The translations under genes and the position numbers were made by a program. DNA of 64,000 nt, from assembly GCA_964617825.1 (NCBI GenBank), contig CAZTWL010000012.1, forward strand, positions 1-64,000. Reading direction: 5' to 3'. This document shows, piece after piece, positions 28,128-36,324 of this stretch. Under the pieces are notes generated by a model. The model saw only the letters and a list, made by a program, of their open reading frames with translations, ran no database searches and had not been told where the DNA came from. The number at the start of each line of letters is the position of its first letter. The first letter of the stretch is position 1. The stretch is from VSJD01 sp964617825 (GTDB lineage Bacteria > Verrucomicrobiota > Kiritimatiellia > JAAZAB01).

Positions 28128-29264
28128 TCAGACCTGCGTCCATTTTCCACGCCATCGGGAACTGCGCACGGCAGCCGCAATGAATTTCATCCCGGCAAGT
28201 CCTTCTCCGGCGCCAGGATGATCGTAAGGTTCAGGCGACTGCTCGCCGCGGCGTATGCGGATCTTCCGTTCCATAGTGCAATGCAGGTTGGCCAGCGCTT
28301 CCAAAAAATCCTCATTATGCCCCGCCGACATTCTCAGGTAGGACGCCACCGTCCGGGGAAAGTAACTATAGTTTTTTCCCAGCCAATAGATCCGGTCATA
28401 GTCACCCGTGCGGACCAGGAGTTTTTCGGCAGATTCCTGGCGCCATTCCAACGAACCTTTGACGCCAAAGATGCGAAATCCGTTGTCATTCCTGTAGCCG
28501 ACCGCAATTTTAGTCGCTGTGATCAAGGCCGTGGCGCCGTTGTCCATTTCCGCAATGACATTGAAATCGTCATCCAGTTGCATGCCATCCTGGAAAACGT
28601 TGAGCCGGGCGGACACTTTTTTGACAGCCAAGCCCGTCACCCAGGTGGCGGCAACAAACGCATGCACGCCGATATCGTTGCCGCAATAGGAAATTCCCGC
28701 GCGCCGCGGATCGGTCTTCCAGGAAAGGGGCGGGGCCCCCTGGCGGGCGGTCTTCGTTTTGGAAGCCACAACCACCTTGCGACACTGGTTATACCATGAT
28801 TCCACTTTGCGAATCGCGCCAATTTCCCCGGCTTTAATCAATTCCCGCGCCAACATCATCATGGGATGGCCGGTATAAGTATGCGAAAGCACAAAAGGAA
28901 TTTTGGTTCTTTGCACCAGGCGAAGCAAATCCTCGGATTCTGCAACTGTCCCGGTCATGGGTTTCTCGCAAAACACCGGAATACCGGCCCGGACGCAGGC
29001 TTTGGCCGGTTCATAATGGCGGTCATTGGGCGTCACAATGACGACATAATCCAGATTAAGGGTTCCGCGTTTACAGGCATCGATCATGGCCTGGTAATCG
29101 GGATAACCGCGAACGCCCCATTCTTGGGCACAGCGCATGGCTTCCGCAGGCTGACTCTTCAGAACACCGGCAACCAGCCTTCTTGTTCCATCCAGCAAAA
29201 TGGAGCGCAAATGCGTCTTACCGAAACTACCCCCGCCAATCATGCCCACTTGAATCGTTTTCAT
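28128..29264 (-). CDS. Gfo/Idh/MocA-family oxidoreductase
   Basis: 378 residues from the ATG at 29264; the frame extends to 29339 without better support. NAD(P) Rossmann motif 'GMIGGGSFGKTHL' at 7-19, 'VFCEKPMTGT' with the family EKP lysine, and 'GGNDIGVHAFVAATWVTG'-like C-domain with 'CGNDIGVHA' holding the likely catalytic D/H. Such enzymes oxidise or epimerise sugars and inositols. The gene follows the ABC-transporter ATPase by about 150 bases, so it may act on the imported sugar. Confidence 0.88.
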   Translation of the reverse strand: MKTIQVGMIGGGSFGKTHLRSILLDGTRRLVAGVLKSQPAEAMRCAQEWGVRGYPDYQAMIDACKRGTLNLDYVVIVTPNDRHYEPAKACVRAGIPVFCEKPMTGTVAESEDLLRLVQRTKIPFVLSHTYTGHPMMMLARELIKAGEIGAIRKVESWYNQCRKVVVASKTKTARQGAPPLSWKTDPRRAGISYCGNDIGVHAFVAATWVTGLAVKKVSARLNVFQDGMQLDDDFNVIAEMDNGATALITATKIAVGYRNDNGFRIFGVKGSLEWRQESAEKLLVRTGDYDRIYWLGKNYSYFPRTVASYLRMSAGHNEDFLEALANLHCTMERKIRIRRGEQSPEPYDHPGAGEGLAGMKFIAAAVRSSRWRGKWTQV

Positions 29265-29412
29265 ATGAGCCCGACAATGGATTTGAATTCCGGCGGCAAT
29301 CGTCCTCGCCATAACTGAACAATCCCTTGGACACGGCAAAGCCTCCGGCCAAGCCGCGGATTTGTTGGGCCGGAGCCAACCACGTTCCTTACCGACGCGG
29401 AAGCGAAAGCGT

Positions 29413-30513
29413 TCAGACGATCAGATCGGTCGTATCCGGATTGAAAAAATGGGCCTTGTCGCTGAGGAAGGCGACTTGCATATCATCGCCCATGGCGCAC
29501 TTACGGTGCGGGTCGATTTTGGCAATAAAGGTATGCTGCCCGGCGGCCATGGTCAACAGAGTCTCCCCGCCCATCGGTTCCACCACGTCCACGCGCGCCT
29601 TGATCTTCGGCGCACCTTCCCGATTCTCTGCCAGCGGCGACCCGATATTTTCCGGGCGCATCCCCATGATGACTTTCTTTTCCGCGTAGGCCACCAGCTT
29701 TTCCTGCATGCCGGGCGGCACCGCAACCTTCATTGTATCCCCATCGAAGATCCATCCTTCGGCCGCACGGCGAATGACACCTTCAAACAAATTCATCGGC
29801 GGCGTCCCGATAAACCCGGCCACAAACAGATTGGCCGGATTCTCGTACAAGTCCAACGGCGTGGCCACCTGCAAGATCACACCATCCTTCATCACCACGA
29901 TGCGGTCTCCCATCGTCATGGCCTCAATCTGGTCATGGGTCACATAGATCATCGTCGCTTCCAGCCTGGCATGCAGCTTGATGATTTCCGTGCGCATCTG
30001 CACGCGCATCTTGGCATCCAGGTTCGACAGCGGCTCGTCGAACAGGAACACCTTCGGCTTGCGAACGATCGCGCGCCCTACCGCCACCCGCTGCCTTTGT
30101 CCCCCCGAGAGCGCCTTGGGTTTGCGATTCAGATAGTCGCCGATCCCCAAGATGTCCGCCGCTTCGCGCACGCGGCTGTCGATATCCGCACGCTTATACT
30201 TGCGCAACTTCAGCCCGAACGCCAGGTTGTCATACACCGTCATGTGGGGATACAGCGCGTAATTCTGGAACACCATCGCGATGTCGCGCTCCTTAGGCGG
30301 CACGTTGTTCACCACCCGCTTTTCGATCGAAATCTCGCCCTTGCTGATCTGCTCCAATCCCGCCACCATCCGCAACGTGGTAGACTTACCGCATCCCGAG
30401 GGGCCGACAAACACCATGAACTCACGGTCCTTGATCGTCAAATTGAAGTCTTTGACCGCCCACAGATTACTGCCATAACTTTTCCAGACATGATCCAAGA
30501 TGACTTCCGCCAT
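29413..30513 (-). CDS. Sugar ABC transporter ATP-binding protein (MsmK/UgpC/MalK type)
   Basis: 366 residues; the start at 30513 has AAGGAGAAGG upstream, and the open frame beyond it to 30810 overlaps the permease gene and is not coding. Walker A 'GPSGCGKST' (37-45), Q-loop 'VFQNYALYPHM', signature 'LSGGQRQR' (135-142), Walker B 'VFLFDEP' (155-161) and switch 'VTHD' are intact. A C-terminal TOBE/MalK-like regulatory domain covers about 240-366. It energises the two permeases encoded immediately upstream, 12 bases away. Cytoplasmic, membrane-associated. Confidence 0.96.
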   Translation of the reverse strand: MAEVILDHVWKSYGSNLWAVKDFNLTIKDREFMVFVGPSGCGKSTTLRMVAGLEQISKGEISIEKRVVNNVPPKERDIAMVFQNYALYPHMTVYDNLAFGLKLRKYKRADIDSRVREAADILGIGDYLNRKPKALSGGQRQRVAVGRAIVRKPKVFLFDEPLSNLDAKMRVQMRTEIIKLHARLEATMIYVTHDQIEAMTMGDRIVVMKDGVILQVATPLDLYENPANLFVAGFIGTPPMNLFEGVIRRAAEGWIFDGDTMKVAVPPGMQEKLVAYAEKKVIMGMRPENIGSPLAENREGAPKIKARVDVVEPMGGETLLTMAAGQHTFIAKIDPHRKCAMGDDMQVAFLSDKAHFFNPDTTDLIV

Positions 30514-30524
30514 TGTCCTTCTCC

Positions 30525-32432
30525 TTATTTTTCCGACGGCACTACAATTCCGCGCATGATCAGATTCTGGCAGAACAGGAATATGATGAAGGTCGGTATC
30601 GCTGCAATGATCAGCGAAGCATACATTACAGCCTGGCCGCTGTATTGCTGCAACTGATACAGCCACACCATCAACGTCCACATCTTCTGATCCTGGCAGA
30701 TAACAAACGCAAACATGAAATTCGAGTACGCTCCCGTGAATGCCCCCAGCGCGATCACCGCCAGAATCGGCTTCGACAGCGCCATCGTCAGCTGCCAGAA
30801 GATCGTCCACTCGCTGGCGCCATCCAGTTCGGCGCTCTCGTACAACTCACGCGGCAGCGAATCGAAAAAGCCCTTGAGCAGGAAAATCGAATACCCGCTG
30901 GCCATCCCCGGCAAAATCAGCGCCGCAAAAGTATTCAACAAATTCAAATGCCGCAGCATCAGAAAGTTGGGTATTTGGGTCACCATCGGCGGAAACGCCA
31001 TCGTCGCCATCAGGAACAGCAGAATCTTGTACGTCGACGGCATCTTATACCGGCTCAAGGCGTAGGCCGCCAAGGGATTCACCAGCAGCGCCGCCAGCAC
31101 GGCCAGAGCGCAGTAGATCACGGTGTTCATCAACGCCCGCCCATGAAACAGGATGTGCTCCGCCACGGTCAGGTAATTGCGCACGATAAACTCCTTGCGC
31201 AACGCACCCCGGTTTTCCGTAAACCAGCAGTAATGATATTCTTTCTGCGGCAGCGTTATGTCCGCCCACGTTGCATACGTTGTCCCCAGCCGCTGATTCA
31301 GCGCCGCCAGTGTCCGATATTTGGCCTCCAGGTAATCGCGAAACTGCCATTCCGCGCTGTGAATCCGCAACGACGACACCGGCGCCTGGTAAAGCCGTTT
31401 CGTATCCGGATCCTTCCATCCGGCAATAAACGCCTCCCAATCGCTCAGCACCATCCCGCTCAAGGGCGGTTCCACCACCAAAGGCACTTCATCAAAGCTT
31501 TTATACGTCGTATTGTAATACCGGTTCAAAACATTGATCGTCGTGTGCTTGGCCTCCAGAAACTGCCGGTAGTCCGCCGTGGCCGCCGCATCCACCCGGA
31601 TCCATTGCAATGCCAGCGTCAGCCGCACAAATTGCTCCCATGTCGCCCGCTCCTTCGCCGACTTGATATCCGCCACCTGACGCGCCAGCCGCACCTCCGC
31701 GTACGACTTGTAGCTCGTGCCGTTGGCCTTGTTGTATTCGGCAATGTCGGTTCCGAACAACGGTTTTACGTACTGCTTCTTGAAAAACCCGTCAATTGAC
31801 AAATATGCGCGCCAAGCCTTCGGCAATCTTCCGTTGATTTCGTCGCCAATCCGGACGTAAGTCGAAGTGGCCGGCTTGTTCCGCCGGTCCAAGTTCGGAT
31901 ATACATTGACGCTGACATTGGCCCATCCCGTAAACTCCGTTTCCAGTTCGCGGTTGACGCTTTCAATATCTTTACCGTAACGCTCCATCAGCTCGTTCTT
32001 GAAAAGGCGCAAGCCCTCCGGTATCGTCCGCGAGTTTGGCGTGCTCAAATACCCGATTCGATACGCATATTTCGGCAGCGGCGTCGCCTGCAAAAAAGCC
32101 TGCCACTCGTCTACCAACGCACGGTTGACCGACGCCGGCGGCTCCACATATTCGAAGCTCTTATCGTCCTGGTCGTACACCATGTTCTCGTCCAGCAGGT
32201 TCTCGTTGAACAGCCCTTCGATGTGCTTGCGATACAGCCAGGTATCATTATGCAGAAATTGTGGAATCGCCTCGAAATACTTGGTGTCCACATTGCTCTT
32301 CGTGCTGCCCGCGATCATCAGCATGAAGGGATACACCATACTGGCTGAGCCGACGACCAGAAATATGTACATCCCGGTAAACAGCGCACGCACCTTCCAG
32401 TGCTTGCGTCCAATGGTTGATATGATTGACAT
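30525..32432 (-). CDS. Sugar ABC transporter permease (MalG type) with a large repeat insert
   Basis: 635 residues, more than twice the usual 280 of MalG-type permeases. One membrane segment (about 17-40) is followed by an insert of about 370 residues predicted outside the membrane. The usual permease core then runs from about 432 to 635, with the EAA loop 'LYESAELDGASEWTIFWQLTMALSKP'. The insert contains four versions of a motif 'F..FL..KY..I..LN...GT.Y.SW.DV', at about 143-174, 216-248, 287-317 and 363-394. Each is preceded by a 'W..FL'-like start (W110, W207, W265, W332). Similar segments occur in GH42/GH2-like proteins. The insert may bind sugar or the partner's solute-binding domain (inference). 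Confidence 0.9.
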   Translation of the reverse strand: MSIISTIGRKHWKVRALFTGMYIFLVVGSASMVYPFMLMIAGSTKSNVDTKYFEAIPQFLHNDTWLYRKHIEGLFNENLLDENMVYDQDDKSFEYVEPPASVNRALVDEWQAFLQATPLPKYAYRIGYLSTPNSRTIPEGLRLFKNELMERYGKDIESVNRELETEFTGWANVSVNVYPNLDRRNKPATSTYVRIGDEINGRLPKAWRAYLSIDGFFKKQYVKPLFGTDIAEYNKANGTSYKSYAEVRLARQVADIKSAKERATWEQFVRLTLALQWIRVDAAATADYRQFLEAKHTTINVLNRYYNTTYKSFDEVPLVVEPPLSGMVLSDWEAFIAGWKDPDTKRLYQAPVSSLRIHSAEWQFRDYLEAKYRTLAALNQRLGTTYATWADITLPQKEYHYCWFTENRGALRKEFIVRNYLTVAEHILFHGRALMNTVIYCALAVLAALLVNPLAAYALSRYKMPSTYKILLFLMATMAFPPMVTQIPNFLMLRHLNLLNTFAALILPGMASGYSIFLLKGFFDSLPRELYESAELDGASEWTIFWQLTMALSKPILAVIALGAFTGAYSNFMFAFVICQDQKMWTLMVWLYQLQQYSGQAVMYASLIIAAIPTFIIFLFCQNLIMRGIVVPSEK

Positions 32433-32490
32433 GGCTTTACCAACGATCAGGCATCAGCGCACAGATTCTGCCCTGATCTTTTCTTTCGTT

Positions 32491-35247
32491 TTACTTTTTA
32501 TCCCCCGTGGTTTTGAACTCCAGACGCGACAGGATCCGCAGGTTATACACCGTAAACCCGATCAACATGAACCCAAGGATCCAGGCCATCGCCGTCGCCG
32601 GCCCGAATTGCAGATACATATAGGCTTTGTAAAATATGCGCAATCCCGCCACCGTCGTATTGCTCGACCCGCCTGTCATCGCCAGAATGAAGGCCTCGGC
32701 GCTCCACGACGCGATAAATATCCCCACGAAATTGATCACCAGCAACGGCTTCAGGATCGGAATCACCACGAACAGGATCTTGTCGATGAACGTGGCCCCG
32801 TCAATGTCCGCCGCTTCGTAAAAATCGTCCGCAATCCCCTTGAGAGCCGCCAGGTAAATCAGGCACCCCGGGCCCATTCCCGCCCAGACCATCGGCAACA
32901 CGCAGCACAGCATCGCCGTCTTCGAATCCAGAAGCCAGCGCGTCGGCTCCGCCATGGTTTGGAACGGCGCCAGGTACCAAGGCGCGCCAGGCTGCTTCAA
33001 AATCGGAATCGCAAAACTCAGGAAAAACCAACCTACCATTAACCCGGCCACCAGGCAGCCGAGCGCGATACCATAGCGCTGATGAATGAAGAGGCGCTTG
33101 GCAAAGAAATAGAGAATCATGAAGAAAATAAGCGCCAACCCGATAAAGCCCACGGCCGGGATCGCCAAAACCACGGTGTTCAAGACGCCGAACTCGGTCG
33201 GATCATAGAACGATTTCCAGAGGTAGATAACCACCAGGCCCGTAATCACCGCCGGCAGGTAAAAGAGCGTCCGGAACAAGATCTTGCCGACCGGAATTTC
33301 CTGCAAAAAGACCGCCAGGATGATCGGCGGCAAAAACGTCATGCTGATCACGAGAATACAATAACGCGCGCTGTTCCAGACGGCATTCCACCATTCCGGG
33401 TCCCAGAGCACCGAACCGAAATTATCCAGCCAGACCCAGGTCGATCCGCCCATGATCCGATAATCCTGAAAGGCCATTTTGGACCCGAGCACCAGAGGGA
33501 TGTAATGCCACAAAAGGATCGTGCCCACGGCCGGAATCAGGATTATGTAGGCCCAAAAATACTTGCGAAAGCCCCAGCCCTGCGGCTTGCCCGTCGCGCT
33601 GGGCGGTGGCGAAAAAACGCGGGCCACGTTGCGCAAAACCAGGCCGAAGGTGACCGCGATCAAGACCAGCACAATCCCCGCCGTGATGCGGCGCTTGAGC
33701 AAGACCTGCGGCGCAACACGCCCGATCATTTTTTCGTTGGTATCGTTTACAGAATCGTCCAGGAACGATTTAAGCACCGCATAGCGCTCGGCGTCGTTGG
33801 TCGGCATGTTTCCCGCCATGGTCATCGCGGCCGCCTGCTGCAGCGGCTTGGTCATAACCTCGAACACCAACTGGCAGTTGCGGCCGTAGGGCTCCGGCTT
33901 GCCGGTCTCGATCGAAATGTTGAAGCATTCCTCGATTTCCTTGGGCGCCAGTCGGACGATATCCTCGTAGCCGAACATATTCAGGTAACGCGGATTGATG
34001 AACCGCCCCAGCCCGCCTTCCACCAAGATACGAGTACGGATGCCGACGGCATCCTTGCATTCCAAAAATCGCAGGTATTCCCAGGCCGCATCACGCACGA
34101 CGGGATCTTTGACCCCTGCGAATATACCCCACATGCTTGAATTCAATTCCGAGCCCCGATGGCCGCCGGGGCCCAGGGGCACAGCCACAATGCCGGTCAC
34201 ATCCGGGTTGATGGTGGCAAAGGTTTTTTCGTTGATATACATCGTATTCAATGCAATCTGCCCCATCTCCCACTTGCGGGAACTCTCGGCATTGGCCTCG
34301 CGCATGACATAGCCATAGCGCTTGCGGCCATCACGGTCATACCAGACCTCGTTGCAAATACGGTTGTAGAAATCGAGCGCCTGCACGCCCGCCTGCGAAT
34401 TATACACCGCCGTCCATTCGTCCTTGGCTTTGTCATATTCGATCACATCGCCCCCGGCTGACCAGAGATAGGTGACCCAATACCAGCTTTCCATAAAACC
34501 GAGGGGATAGAGCGTGCCGTAAATTCCTTTGCCGGGATCGCACACTTTTTTGCAGATATTGTAGAAATCGTCCCAGGTCCAGTCATTTTTCGGGTAAGGA
34601 ATGTTGTTCGCATCCAACAAGTCCTTCCGATACATCACCACCCGCCCAGCCACCCCACCCGATGGCAACGCCCACAATTGCACGTGACCACCGGGCCCCT
34701 TGCGCTGGATAACAGGCATGATCTTGGGATGAATGCGAAAGGCCTTTTCCTCGGCCGTCATGCTGGGGTAATAGTTATCTTCCGGCTTATCCAGGGGATA
34801 GAGGAATCCCTGCTGAATGTAGGTGTCGGATTGCCGGAAATTAACCGAAAGGATGTCGGGCGACACCCCGCCTGCAATGGCCATCAGCGGCCCGGAATCC
34901 TGACCCAACCCGGCAACCGTTATGCCGGAAAATTGTTCCAAGACCAATTCGACGCGCTTCCAGTTATGACGGCCGTACTTGCCCGGATTCTTTTCGTATT
35001 TGGCGCGGTAGCGTTCCTCGATGATCGCGGGGAAACGACGGGTAAGCTCCTTGAGCACCGCCCAATCGGCCTGGGTGGCCGGCAGCGGCGATGAAGAATT
35101 GGGAAGATAGGGAACCTTGACGTGAATAACCGTTTTATCGGGCCGGTCTTCCACCCATCCCGCTTGGGCAAGCGGCGCCACCCCCATCATCAATCCCCAA
35201 ATGCCAACCAGCAGCCACAACCCCAAGCGAGGCCCAGAATAAAACAT
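32491..35247 (-). CDS. Solute-binding protein-permease (MalF type) fusion of a sugar ABC transporter
   Basis: 918 residues with GAGAGGAT before the ATG. Signal peptide 1-29; a family-1 sugar-binding domain at about 35-505 ('VSPDILSVNFRQSDTYIQQGFLYPLD', 'LWALPSGGVAGRVVMYRKDLLD', 'WTWDDFYNICKKV', 'MWGIFAGVKDP'). A linker membrane helix follows at 521-538, then a MalF-type permease at about 560-918 with the EAA loop 'FYEAADIDGATFIDKILFVVIPILKP'. Binding protein and channel are therefore one polypeptide, tethered outside the membrane. Fusions are known in other ABC importer classes but are unusual for sugar family 1. Forms an operon with the second permease and the ATPase. Confidence 0.93.
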   Translation of the reverse strand: MFYSGPRLGLWLLVGIWGLMMGVAPLAQAGWVEDRPDKTVIHVKVPYLPNSSSPLPATQADWAVLKELTRRFPAIIEERYRAKYEKNPGKYGRHNWKRVELVLEQFSGITVAGLGQDSGPLMAIAGGVSPDILSVNFRQSDTYIQQGFLYPLDKPEDNYYPSMTAEEKAFRIHPKIMPVIQRKGPGGHVQLWALPSGGVAGRVVMYRKDLLDANNIPYPKNDWTWDDFYNICKKVCDPGKGIYGTLYPLGFMESWYWVTYLWSAGGDVIEYDKAKDEWTAVYNSQAGVQALDFYNRICNEVWYDRDGRKRYGYVMREANAESSRKWEMGQIALNTMYINEKTFATINPDVTGIVAVPLGPGGHRGSELNSSMWGIFAGVKDPVVRDAAWEYLRFLECKDAVGIRTRILVEGGLGRFINPRYLNMFGYEDIVRLAPKEIEECFNISIETGKPEPYGRNCQLVFEVMTKPLQQAAAMTMAGNMPTNDAERYAVLKSFLDDSVNDTNEKMIGRVAPQVLLKRRITAGIVLVLIAVTFGLVLRNVARVFSPPPSATGKPQGWGFRKYFWAYIILIPAVGTILLWHYIPLVLGSKMAFQDYRIMGGSTWVWLDNFGSVLWDPEWWNAVWNSARYCILVISMTFLPPIILAVFLQEIPVGKILFRTLFYLPAVITGLVVIYLWKSFYDPTEFGVLNTVVLAIPAVGFIGLALIFFMILYFFAKRLFIHQRYGIALGCLVAGLMVGWFFLSFAIPILKQPGAPWYLAPFQTMAEPTRWLLDSKTAMLCCVLPMVWAGMGPGCLIYLAALKGIADDFYEAADIDGATFIDKILFVVIPILKPLLVINFVGIFIASWSAEAFILAMTGGSSNTTVAGLRIFYKAYMYLQFGPATAMAWILGFMLIGFTVYNLRILSRLEFKTTGDKK

Positions 35248-35339
35248 TTGTTCATCCTCTCTTGCACATCCGCAGTTATCGACCAGACTGCTCCCTAAAA
35301 CGGAAGCGTGGGAAAACCTGCCAAGAACAAACTCCGCGG

Positions 35340-35368
35340 AATTATCCAGATCGCGGGGCCGGTGTCAA
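35340..35368 (-). promoter_or_regulatory. Candidate sigma-70-type promoter of the ABC operon
   Basis: On the minus strand TTGACA (35363-35368) and ATAATT (35340-35345) are separated by 17 bases, about 95 bases before the ATG at 35247 and just downstream of the AraC-type gene. It would let the transporter be expressed apart from the regulator. Confidence 0.5.
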
Positions 35369-35387
35369 TCTTCTGTTTGCCAAAAAC

Positions 35388-36320
35388 CTAATTTTTTTCG
35401 CCGGCATGCTGGCGGCGATATTGGTTCGGCGATAGTCCGGTTGTCCGGCGGAAAACATGATTGAAGTGGCTCAGGTTGCCGAAGCCCACCTGAAAGGCGG
35501 TTTCGCCGATCCGCAAACGCGAATTGGCCAGGTAGTATTTCGCCCAATTGATGCGAACCAGGCTCAGATATGCGGTGAAGCTCATGCCCATCTGCGCCTT
35601 GAAAACGTGCGCCAGGCGTGACACGCTCAGCCCGGCGACCTTCGCCGCATCCGGCATGGATAGCGGCTCCGCGTAGTGCGCCTCCATATAGTCCAACGCC
35701 CTGCGCAGGGAATCATGCGACACAACCGACTGCAGCGTCTGCAATCTCCGGGAATCTACCAGGCCGACGATCATCTCGATCAAATCGATGACCGCCGCTA
35801 TGCGGCGCTTCTCGATAACCGGAACTTTGAAATAGGCTTTGCGCACCTTGCTTAAATCCAGTCCCATGGCCGCCAAGCGCCGTCGAATCTTCACGAAATC
35901 CTTCTCGGTCAACCGCCGATAAACCAATTGGCCGGTGCAAAACAAGCCGACAATCCGGCCATTCATCGCAATCGGCACATAAATATCGACCAACCCCAGA
36001 TGGCAATGCCTGATCTTGCAACGCTGCTTTCGGAAACAATCCGCCAACGCCTGTTTCTCGTCAATCTCGCAAGCCTTGCAGCCTTGCGGCGAATCGTTCA
36101 CCATCCGGCAAAAGGGCGTATAGACCCTCTGCGCCTGGAGGCTCCTGGAATGCCATAGCCGCAAATCGACAAAATCGAACGGCAGGCCGGTCAAGCGGTA
36201 GAGATCTTTTTGGAATTTCTTTAAAACGCCGAATTGCTCGATCGTGTGAAAAAACGGCCGGGATGACTGCTCAAGTTCCGGACTGACGCTTACAACCGCT
36301 CTGTCGGCATCACGGCTCAT
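35388..36320 (-). CDS. PocR-domain AraC-family transcriptional regulator
   Basis: 310 residues. The N-terminal part (about 25-190) is a PocR sensory domain with its cysteine set: C71 ('FCRM'), C81 and C84 ('GCKACEID'), C95, C101 and C106, then 'HLGLVDIYVPIAMNGRIVG'. The C-terminal AraC helix-turn-helix pair covers about 203-305 ('KVAGLSVSRLAHVFKAQMGMSFTAYL', 'ETAFQVGFGNLSHFNHVFRRTTGLSP'). PocR domains bind small diols or hydrocarbon derivatives in known cases. It lies 4 bases after the TIM-barrel gene and directly upstream of the transporter, so it is the likely local activator. A direct repeat at 39185-39215 is a candidate site. Confidence 0.93.
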   Translation of the reverse strand: MSRDADRAVVSVSPELEQSSRPFFHTIEQFGVLKKFQKDLYRLTGLPFDFVDLRLWHSRSLQAQRVYTPFCRMVNDSPQGCKACEIDEKQALADCFRKQRCKIRHCHLGLVDIYVPIAMNGRIVGLFCTGQLVYRRLTEKDFVKIRRRLAAMGLDLSKVRKAYFKVPVIEKRRIAAVIDLIEMIVGLVDSRRLQTLQSVVSHDSLRRALDYMEAHYAEPLSMPDAAKVAGLSVSRLAHVFKAQMGMSFTAYLSLVRINWAKYYLANSRLRIGETAFQVGFGNLSHFNHVFRRTTGLSPNQYRRQHAGEKN

Positions 36321-36324
36321 TATA

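Noticed and set aside
29362..31799. Long plus-strand open frames (for example 29362-30657 and 30513-31799)
   Set aside because: They are antisense to clear ABC-transporter genes, rich in H/R/Q as expected of shadow frames, and lack family resemblance.
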